From positions 3,161,001-3,225,000 of the forward strand of contig NZ_CP161920.1 in the NCBI RefSeq assembly GCF_040819555.1: DNA of 64,000 bases. Reading direction: 5' to 3'. The notes below the pieces were generated by a model. It searched no databases. It had not been told where the DNA came from and saw only the letters and a list, made by a program, of their open reading frames with translations. The position numbers were made by a program, and so were the translations under genes. Of the stretch, positions 58,228-64,000 are shown one piece after another. This DNA comes from Nitratireductor sp. GISD-1A_MAKvit (GTDB taxonomy: Bacteria; Pseudomonadota; Alphaproteobacteria; Rhizobiales; Rhizobiaceae). Every line of letters starts with the position of its first letter. The stretch's first letter is position 1.

Positions 58228-59157
58228 TCAAAGCTTTCCGACGAACGCGGCCAGGTAGAGCGCGATGTTGGAGGGCAATGACTGACGGTGTATCCCACAT
58301 TGCCACAACCTTGACGTGCCTCGCAACAACATCGCCTCCCTGACCGCACGAAATCCTGCCAGCACACGTCGGCCTTCATCATTGAGCAGATCGCCGCATT
58401 GCTCCAGCGCAGCGATATTGACCGAGTTCCAGCCTGCGAACCGCCCTTCGGCAAGAGCCACGAGACGCTTGCGGCGCGCGCGCCATCCCTGATTTTCCCC
58501 GATGAGGTTGCCACCATGCTGACGATAGGCAATGTGCGCCTGCGGATCGTAAATCACCAGCCCGCCGGCTCCGGAAACGATCTGATAGCACCACCAGTCA
58601 TGACTGACAAAACTAGTTCTCAACGCACTCGCGCGCACGAGATTGTGCGCAGCCGCATTGAGAACAATCGTGTTTCCTCCTCCAATACTCTGGACAATGG
58701 CATTTTCGAAACAGGGTTTGCGCACAAACAGTGGTGAAAATCCGCATTCGGCTCCGAAACGGTCCACCAGACGCGTGCGGCCGCAATACATGGCCGACTG
58801 CCCACCCCCTGCTTCATCAAGTTTTCTTACCGCACAGGAAAGTTTGTCTGCGTCCCACACATCGTCCTGATCGCTGAACGCAACGAAAGCACCTTCGACC
58901 GCATCGTTGGCCATGAGCGAGCGGAAATTTTCCACATAGCCCTGTTGTGGCCCTTCGAGTATGAAAAAACTGCCTTTCACCCACTGACGCTGCCACCGCT
59001 CAAGGCACGCACGGGTTCCATCCGTGGATCCGTCATCGCTCACCCAAAGATCGATGTGCGGCCAATCCTGATTGGCAATTGAAGCAAGTTGCTCATCCAA
59101 AAACTCGGCACCGTTATACGTTGCCAACAATACGGAAATTCTTCGCTTTTCAGACAC
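58228..59157 (-). CDS. Family 2 glycosyltransferase, probable rhamnosyltransferase (resident copy)
   Basis: A 309-residue GT2 with ISVLLATYNGAEFLDEQLASI, LWVSDDGSTDGTRACL and the DQDD metal motif in [31 protein letters not shown] and [15 protein letters not shown] mirror the island paralogue. It heads the remnant operon GT2-rfbA-rfbC'. It is intact. Confidence 0.87.
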   Translation of the reverse strand: MSEKRRISVLLATYNGAEFLDEQLASIANQDWPHIDLWVSDDGSTDGTRACLERWQRQWVKGSFFILEGPQQGYVENFRSLMANDAVEGAFVAFSDQDDVWDADKLSCAVRKLDEAGGGQSAMYCGRTRLVDRFGAECGFSPLFVRKPCFENAIVQSIGGGNTIVLNAAAHNLVRASALRTSFVSHDWWCYQIVSGAGGLVIYDPQAHIAYRQHGGNLIGENQGWRARRKRLVALAEGRFAGWNSVNIAALEQCGDLLNDEGRRVLAGFRAVREAMLLRGTSRLWQCGIHRQSLPSNIALYLAAFVGKL

Positions 59158-59492
59158 TGCTTATTCCCGAGGCGAACATTGTCAGAACGACAATTCCGAT
59201 TCGTCCTCTTTGACCCGTGACAATGGAAATCTGTTGTGAACTGCAGACACGGCCACGAAACAGCTGTCTAAACGTTTACTGACTTAAAATTCAGCATCCC
59301 AAGAAAATACCGTATCCCAGCGAACAATGCCTGTTCATGCCCGTGTGTAGCATGCACAAACGGTCACCTCCAGCCGCGAAATCGCCGGAGGGGGCATCAT
59401 CTGATATCGAGCTATAGAATGAATGCTTCGCCACACGCTGTGGCCCTGGAGGAATAAGCGTGTTGCCAGCAGAGAGATAGGCTCTGCCTCCC
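59158..59492. other. Intergenic region between the GT2 gene and fixK
   Basis: 335 bases with no gene. It should hold the promoter of the resident GT2-rfbA-rfbC' operon and the 3' end of the fixK transcript. No clear FixK or FixJ box is visible in it. Confidence 0.4.
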
Positions 59493-60188
59493 TCAGTCAC
59501 ACATCGCCCGCAATGCGCTGACATCCAGCACTTCCACCGTGCGTGTGTTCACAAGACGCACGAGCCCCCTGGATTTGAATTTCGAGAATGTGCGGGACAC
59601 GGTTTCGATCGTCAGGCCGAGATAATCGCCAATGTCGGTGCGCGACATTGCAAGCTGCACCTCGCGGTCGCTGTTCTGGCGTTCCATCATGTCAAGCAGG
59701 AAGGCCGCAACGCGCTCGGCGGCATTTTGCCGGCCAATCACCAGCAGGTGTTCCTGGGCGCGCACAAGTGCAGCCAGCGCCGCATCCAGCGTCTGGCGCC
59801 AGTTCGTTTCCCCCGCCGGCTGACGGAAGACGCGAACACCCGCCTCCCCCACGGCCTCGGCAAAGAAATGATGCTGGCCATCGGCCTCGAAACCGAAAAC
59901 CTCGCCCGCCACGTGAAAGGCGCTGATCTGGCGGCGCCCGTCCGCGAGAAGGCGATAGAGGCGCACCGCGCCGAACTCGACCTGATAGAGAGCCCCCGCC
60001 CGCTCACCCTGGCCGTAGATCTCCTCATTGGCGCCATAAAATACGACTTGATGAGGCTGATCGGGCGAAAAGGATGCTGGCCTTCTGCCAATCTCGGCGT
60101 GCTGCCTGCCTGCTCCGGAATGAGCGGTGTGTGTATGGGCGGTCGCGGCCTGTGCAAACATGGGTGCCTCCGTCATGTGACGGCCCAT
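59493..60188 (-). CDS. fixK: Crp/Fnr-family regulator, FixK type
   Basis: A 231-residue regulator. A cyclic-nucleotide-binding-like domain (EEIYGQGERAGALYQVEFGAVRLYRLLADGRRQISAFHVAGEVFGFEA) precedes a C-terminal HTH_Crp (MSRTDIGDYLGLTIETVSRTFSKFKSRGLV). It has none of the N-terminal cysteine cluster of FNR, so it is FixK-like and not itself an oxygen sensor. Genes controlled by it should carry TTGA-type boxes, two of which lie nearby. A FixJ-like site sits 46 bases upstream. It forms the output stage of the FixLJ cascade. Confidence 0.9.
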   Translation of the reverse strand: MGRHMTEAPMFAQAATAHTHTAHSGAGRQHAEIGRRPASFSPDQPHQVVFYGANEEIYGQGERAGALYQVEFGAVRLYRLLADGRRQISAFHVAGEVFGFEADGQHHFFAEAVGEAGVRVFRQPAGETNWRQTLDAALAALVRAQEHLLVIGRQNAAERVAAFLLDMMERQNSDREVQLAMSRTDIGDYLGLTIETVSRTFSKFKSRGLVRLVNTRTVEVLDVSALRAMCD

Positions 60189-60229
60189 ATGTGCCCCGTA
60201 AGAATGTCGCGCGAAATTCGGTTTGTCCC

Positions 60230-60610
60230 CTACGGGTATCTACGTAGTGCGCGATCTTGCAGGCGATTGCCCTCCTCGAGAAGAGTGTGCACCGCATTCA
60301 CCACTGCGCTGCCCAGGAGCGGCTTCTGGATGGTTCGCAAGTGTTCGGCCCGCGGCATGTCCTCAAGCGTGTCGGCAAGAAGAATCACCGGTCCTTTCTC
60401 TTCCACAAGCCGTGTCACGGAGACGCCCGCGGTCGTGAGCGTGTCATGATCGACGATCGTGCAGTCTGCCTTCCCGCGCAGGCGCCAGGCGTCATCGAAA
60501 CGGTTCGGCACGACCACGTCGAACCCCTCCGCTTCAAGCATGAAACGCAGCGACAGGCGAAAGGCGGTATCAGGCGCCACCACGAGAATCATTCCAGCCA
60601 CGTCCGGCAT
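60230..60610 (-). CDS. Receiver-like single-domain protein, FixT candidate
   Basis: About 126 residues. MILVVAPDTAFRLSLRFMLEAEGFDVVVP, ADCTIVDHDTLTT, GPVILLADT and TIQKPLLGSAVVNAVHTLLEEG follow the receiver fold, with the switch lysine present in QKP but the usual DD pair replaced by AP at the first acidic site. No output domain. It lies between fixJ and fixK with a FixK box upstream, the arrangement expected for FixT, the FixK-induced inhibitor of FixL. The start at 60610 or 60592 is uncertain. Confidence 0.65.
   Translation of the reverse strand: MPDVAGMILVVAPDTAFRLSLRFMLEAEGFDVVVPNRFDDAWRLRGKADCTIVDHDTLTTAGVSVTRLVEEKGPVILLADTLEDMPRAEHLRTIQKPLLGSAVVNAVHTLLEEGNRLQDRALRRYP
60234..60246 (-). 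promoter_or_regulatory. Candidate FixJ box upstream of fixK
   Basis: On the minus strand TACGTAGATACCC matches the rhizobial FixJ site form TACGTAGTTTCCC at 11 of 13 positions, as recalled from S. meliloti fixK promoters. It lies within the last codons of the FixT-like gene, 46 bases upstream of the fixK start. Confidence 0.55.
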
Positions 60611-60684
60611 CTCCCCACTGCCGGGAGAATGTAGGCCATCCGCCACGGCAGCATGCATTGTCAGCCAGAGCGGGCCGCATTGCA

Positions 60685-60698
60685 TTGCGCTGGATCAA
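60685..60698 (-). promoter_or_regulatory. FixK box upstream of the FixT-like gene
   Basis: TTGCGCTGGATCAA is a strong match to the FixK/FNR dyad TTG-N8-CAA. Its centre is 81 bases upstream of the 60610 start, allowing a transcription start about 41 bases downstream of the box centre. It implies induction of the FixT-like gene by FixK, closing a feedback loop. Confidence 0.7.
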
Positions 60699-60719
60699 AA
60701 TGCCGCACAAGGTGCGATG

Positions 60720-61337
60720 TCAGGGGGTGGCTTCCTCCGCCATCAGCGCCATTCGCACCAGTTCGGGGAGATTCCGGGCCTGCATCTTGGCCATCACATT
60801 GGCGCGATGCACTTCCACGGTTCTGGGGGAAATATCGAGCTCGAAGGCGATTGTCTTGTTGGGCAGACCGGCGACAATGCGATGCATCACCTGCTGTTCG
60901 CGCTCGGATAGAAGCAGAACCCGCTCGCGCACCATGCCTGCGTCCGCGCCCGCCTGCGGTCTCTTCTCCAGCTTCCCGATCGCGCGTGAAACGGCTTCCA
61001 TCAAAACCTCGTCGGAAAAAGGTTTTTCAATGAAGTCCAGCGCCCCGGCCTTCATGGCCTCCACGGCCATCGGCACGTCTCCGTGCCCGGTGATCACGAT
61101 GGTCGGCAGCATGTTCCCGCCCTGGCCAAGCCGGCGCAGGAGTTCGACACCGCTCATGTCCGGCATGCGCAAATCGGTGATGAGACATGCATTGCCGAGC
61201 TCTGGTGCGATTTTCAGAAACCCGGTCGCAGAATCATGCACCCGCGCCGCATGCCCCGACATGGTGAGCAGGAACGCCAGTGATTTGCGCACCGGTTCCT
61301 CATCGTCGACAATATGGATCACCACGTCCTCAGGCAT
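60720..61337 (-). CDS. fixJ: Two-component response regulator FixJ
   Basis: A 205-residue regulator. The receiver domain (residues 1-~120) has the acidic pair in [15 protein letters not shown], the phospho-acceptor aspartate in [13 protein letters not shown], and the switch lysine in [13 protein letters not shown] LuxR-type HTH follows ([44 protein letters not shown]). It is phosphorylated by FixL under low oxygen and activates fixK. It overlaps fixL by eight bases. Confidence 0.95.
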   Translation of the reverse strand: MPEDVVIHIVDDEEPVRKSLAFLLTMSGHAARVHDSATGFLKIAPELGNACLITDLRMPDMSGVELLRRLGQGGNMLPTIVITGHGDVPMAVEAMKAGALDFIEKPFSDEVLMEAVSRAIGKLEKRPQAGADAGMVRERVLLLSEREQQVMHRIVAGLPNKTIAFELDISPRTVEVHRANVMAKMQARNLPELVRMALMAEEATP

Positions 61338-62853
61338 TCTGCATTTCCTGTTCTTCCAGTGCCGGTAGCGTGAAACGGAACGTGCTGCCTCTCGCCGAGC
61401 TTTCGGTCAGTTTCAGCACGCCGCCATGGGCTTCGGCAATCCTCTTGGAAATCGCAAGCCCCACCCCCATGCCGCCCCGTTTGAACGAAACGAACGGCCT
61501 GAAAAGATCTTCGGCAATCTCATCGGGAACACCCGACCCCGTATCCGAGATATCGATGTCGATCGAACCGGCTCCATCGGCTGCCACCGAAACCCGGAGC
61601 TCGCGCTCATCGCTCTCACGCATCGCCTCCATGGCATTGCGCATCAGGTTTATCAGAATCTGCTGCACCTGCACCCGGTCGACAAACACCTTGCCAAGCT
61701 CGGGTTCGAATTCGAACACGGTCCGAATGCCGAGCTCGCGTGATCCCATCAGCGCCAGCGCCGCAGCCTCCTCCACGAGATTTTGCAGGTTCTCGGCCTG
61801 TTTTTCGCTTTCCCCGCGTGAGACGAATTCACGCAAATGCCGGATGATCTGCCCGGCACGCAGCGACTGTTTTGTGGTTTCTTCAAGCGCGTCGCGCATA
61901 CGTTCGGCAAGCGGGTGGTCGAAATCGTTCAGAAGGCGCTTGCAGCCCTGCACATAGTTCGAGACCGCAGAGAGTGGCTGGTTGAGTTCATGGGCCAGCG
62001 TCGAGGCCATTTCGCCCAGCTCGTTCAGGCGCGCGAGCCGGGCAAGTTCCGCCTGCACCTGTTCCATCTGCGCCTCGGTCTCAGCACGTTCGGTCAGATC
62101 GCGAATGAAGCCGGTGAAGTAGGTGTGCCCGCCGCTTTGCATTTCGCCCACGGCCAGCTTCATCGGAAAGGTCGAGCCATCCTTGCGACGTCCCACAACC
62201 ACCCGGTCGATACCGATGATGCGTCGTTCGCCGGTTCGTTTGTAGCGTTCGATGTAGCCGTCATGCTGACTCTGATAGGGTTCGGGCATGAGCATGCTGA
62301 CATTTCTGCCCCGCGCCTCTTCCTCCGTATAGCCGAACTGGCGCACCGCCGCCCGATTGAAGGAAACCATGATCCCTCTGGTGTCGATCACCACGGTAGC
62401 GTCGGGAACCGTGTCGAGGATCGAACGCAGATGCGCATCGCGTGCATCGAGCTGGCGCCGCACCTGTCGCCCCGCGTCCTGTGCGTTGAAATAGGCTCCA
62501 CCGACATGGGCCAGCAAGACAAGAAACGCAAAAAGGGCGGCAAAAACCGGCAGCGAGAGGGGCATGGTCGCCATCAGGCCGACAATGGCGATGGCCCCGG
62601 ATGTAAGCGCAACCGCAAGGAGACCGGCAGCGCGACCGCCGAAGATCGACGCATATAGGGCAACGAGAGACGCAAGAAAGAGTATCCAGATGCTGCTGAA
62701 GGCGGTGTCCAGCCAAAGCAGTGCGAGAAGCATGGCAAGGCTTCCACCCACGGCCACGGCATAGCCGGCTGCGCCGGCACGCCGTGCCGGTTCGGCCAAA
62801 TCATAAACAGGACCCACGCTCGCCTCTTCGCACCAGTGCCTTCTCACCTTCAT
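61330..62853 (-). CDS. fixL: Oxygen-sensing histidine kinase FixL
   Basis: A 507-residue sensor. Four hydrophobic segments (residues ~25-120) anchor it in the membrane. The haem PAS domain (about 140-255) carries [21 protein letters not shown] with the proximal histidine and regulatory arginine of FixL. The HisKA domain has the phospho-histidine in [17 protein letters not shown], and the ATPase domain has [21 protein letters not shown] and [15 protein letters not shown] at 62853 (KVRRHWCEE) is taken as the start; a longer frame has no support. Coupled with fixJ. Confidence 0.94.
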   Translation of the reverse strand: MKVRRHWCEEASVGPVYDLAEPARRAGAAGYAVAVGGSLAMLLALLWLDTAFSSIWILFLASLVALYASIFGGRAAGLLAVALTSGAIAIVGLMATMPLSLPVFAALFAFLVLLAHVGGAYFNAQDAGRQVRRQLDARDAHLRSILDTVPDATVVIDTRGIMVSFNRAAVRQFGYTEEEARGRNVSMLMPEPYQSQHDGYIERYKRTGERRIIGIDRVVVGRRKDGSTFPMKLAVGEMQSGGHTYFTGFIRDLTERAETEAQMEQVQAELARLARLNELGEMASTLAHELNQPLSAVSNYVQGCKRLLNDFDHPLAERMRDALEETTKQSLRAGQIIRHLREFVSRGESEKQAENLQNLVEEAAALALMGSRELGIRTVFEFEPELGKVFVDRVQVQQILINLMRNAMEAMRESDERELRVSVAADGAGSIDIDISDTGSGVPDEIAEDLFRPFVSFKRGGMGVGLAISKRIAEAHGGVLKLTESSARGSTFRFTLPALEEQEMQNA

Positions 62854-62956
62854 TATTTCGACAGCGAAGAGATACTGCAAGTGACGTGCTGACGCGGGGC
62901 ACCGCCGGAAGCCCCCAGTCGCCCCTCCCCCAAGTGGCCCCAAGCCGCCCCATCAC

Positions 62957-62970
62957 TTGATGCAGCGCAA
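62957..62970 (+). promoter_or_regulatory. FixK-type box upstream of the small cysteine protein gene
   Basis: TTGATGCAGCGCAA fits the FixK2-like pattern TTGAT-N4-xxCAA. Its centre is about 58 bases upstream of the 63022 start, allowing a start of transcription near 63005. It lies between divergent fixL and this gene. Confidence 0.6.
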
Positions 62971-63021
62971 AGACAGTCAAACGGAAACGCTCAAGACTGG
63001 GCTTTTACCGGGGATTTTATC

Positions 63022-63336
63022 ATGAAGCGCCTGTCAAACCACACCGGGACGCGTGCCAGGCTGATGAACGGGATGATGGAGCGCTGCAGTGTCGACCTCC
63101 AGCAACTCACCGCAGAACGCGTTCAGCCCACACGGGCCGCAGCCCTGCAGTCCTGCGAGGTGTGCCGCAACGCCGTTTCCTGCGCAGTCTGGCTGGCGGC
63201 AACCGCAGGAGAGTCGGCCTGCACACCACCCTCGTTCTGCCCCAACGCAAAGGTCTTCGAAGCGCTGAAAACGGTTCTCGGGGAAGACAGGCGAAGCAAT
63301 CAAACAGGAAGCCGCATCAACGCGTCCACGGATTGA
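63022..63336 (+). CDS. Small cysteine-rich protein (DUF6455-like)
   Basis: A 104-residue cytosolic protein. ARLMNGMMERCSVDLQQL leads into SCEVCRNAVSCAVWL (C-x2-C-x5-C) and a further FCPNAKVFEAL cysteine, which could bind a metal or iron-sulphur cluster. From memory it resembles DUF6455 proteins of alphaproteobacteria, not verified. The FixK-like box upstream suggests micro-oxic induction. An inverted repeat just downstream should end its transcript. Confidence 0.68.
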   Translation: MKRLSNHTGTRARLMNGMMERCSVDLQQLTAERVQPTRAAALQSCEVCRNAVSCAVWLAATAGESACTPPSFCPNAKVFEALKTVLGEDRRSNQTGSRINASTD

Positions 63337-63344
63337 GCGGGATT

Positions 63345-63378
63345 GGCCGGACGGATCGAGCCCCCCATCCGTCCGGCC
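63345..63378 (+). terminator. Hairpin after the small cysteine protein gene
   Basis: GGCCGGACGGAT (63345-63356) and its exact complement ATCCGTCCGGCC (63367-63378) form a 12-bp stem with a 10-base loop, starting nine bases after the stop. There is no U-tract, so it is a strong structure but not a textbook terminator. Confidence 0.6.
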
Positions 63379-63598
63379 GCCGCCGTGTGATTGTGACAGA
63401 CCGACCCATCGGGCGGCACCGACGGTAGAGCCATGCGACAATTCCTGCACGACGGCAGTTCGTCAAAGGCGTCGCGAACGAGCGACCAAAGGGCTCGCCT
63501 ACACCTTCCCTACCGCATGGCGGCAGGTTCGAATTTGCGCTGGCTCAAATCTGCAAAAAAAATCCGGGCAAGGAGCGCCGCGGTCGAATAGCTGAACG

Positions 63599-64000
63599 TC
63601 ACACCGCAGCCGAGTGACGCGCTCCTCCCCGTTTCAAATACTGGTCGAAGAGAGCAGCCGTCGAACGGACCAGCGGTCGCGCTTCCTTTTCAACCATGAA
63701 CAGTCCTCGATGTTCCCGCAGACCCGTCGCGTTTCCCCGCTCTTGCAAGAGAGCCCGCGCTTCCTCCACGATCCTTTGCCCGCAGGCACCGAACCGCTGT
63801 ATGGCTTCATCCCCTGAAAACGCGAAATCGCACATCAGGCGTTCGATCACCCAGGCTCGGGCGTGGTCTTCTTCGCTGAGCGCAATGCCGCGCACCGTCG
63901 CAAGCTCGCCTTGGCGCACGCTGCGCTCGTATTGCGCGGTCGCCGGCATGTTCTGGGCATAGCCCCGTGGCAGACGCGACACCGACGACGGGCCAAGACC
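63599..64000 (-). CDS. hemN: Oxygen-independent coproporphyrinogen III oxidase, C-terminal part (runs off window)
   Basis: Radical-SAM enzyme of anaerobic haem synthesis, converting coproporphyrinogen III to protoporphyrinogen IX. Only the last 133 residues are in the window: GLGPSSVSRLPRGYAQN, then the HemN-type segment RGIALSEEDHARAWVIERLMCDFAFS and a helical tail. The frame is open to base 64000. Placement beside fixLJK agrees with haem supply for micro-oxic respiration; hemN is often FixK-controlled. The 220 bases between it and the hairpin at 63345-63378 contain nothing recognised. Confidence 0.9.
   Translation of the reverse strand, partial: GLGPSSVSRLPRGYAQNMPATAQYERSVRQGELATVRGIALSEEDHARAWVIERLMCDFAFSGDEAIQRFGACGQRIVEEARALLQERGNATGLREHRGLFMVEKEARPLVRSTAALFDQYLKRGGARHSAAV

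Noticed and set aside
1..64000. CRISPR arrays, rRNA operons and conjugation genes
   Set aside because: None seen: no regularly spaced repeats, no rRNA-like sequence and no relaxase or type IV secretion genes on either strand.

Overview
The window looks like chromosome of an alphaproteobacterium of the Hyphomicrobiales (Rhizobiales). Supporting signs are the FixL-FixJ-FixK oxygen-sensing set with FixK and FixJ boxes, the rhizobial-type neighbours panB-panC, guaA, guaB and Ppx/GppA-rlmE, a divergent oxyR-katA pair, and high-GC codon use outside the island. No species can be named from sequence alone.

Layout. 1-18.7 kb is ordinary core genome: pantothenate synthesis (panBC), an AI-2E permease, a phospholipase D protein, an ArsC-like reductase, guaA, an MTA/SAH nucleosidase, a hotdog thioesterase, an RsmB-type methyltransferase, catalase with divergent oxyR, a MAPEG protein, aquaporin, guaB, an MFS exporter, rlmE and Ppx/GppA. 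A tRNA-Gln(CTG) gene at 18739-18812 is the attachment site of a 35.6-kb genomic island. The last 20 bases of the tRNA (18793-18812) recur exactly at 54427-54446, and a large tyrosine recombinase gene lies just inside the left end.

The island (18813-54446) is devoted mainly to the cell surface. It holds a Wzm/Wzt polysaccharide ABC exporter, a methyltransferase, several glycosyltransferases (one a GT2-RgpF fusion hidden by a frameshift) and a complete dTDP-L-rhamnose set (rfbDBCA). Next come a type I secretion ABC/HlyD pair, two genes of unknown role, and a calcium-binding protein whose C-terminus resembles the Caulobacter S-layer protein RsaA. The reading proposed here is a mobile S-layer or surface-protein module carried with its secretion system and the polysaccharide that could anchor it. 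The right third is an insertion-sequence graveyard: two intact-length IS66 elements with 8-bp target duplications, one of them inside an IS3-family element, plus an IS110 copy, other fragments and decayed genes. A ~130-bp repeat flanks an O-antigen ligase/polymerase gene next to attR.

54.4-59.2 kb is a second, resident polysaccharide locus with a paralogous rfbA and GT2. Its rfbC is truncated and joined to a headless outer-membrane barrel gene. 59.5-64 kb is the FixK / FixT-like / FixJ / FixL micro-oxic regulatory cluster, a small cysteine protein with a FixK box, and the end of hemN.

One property cuts across the window. Nine genes carry a +1 frameshift, and in every case removing one base from a G or C run at a GGCC site restores a full-length protein. 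This points to a systematic sequence artefact (possibly tied to modification of GGCC) rather than nine real mutations, so these genes are annotated as single CDSs with a frameshift note.
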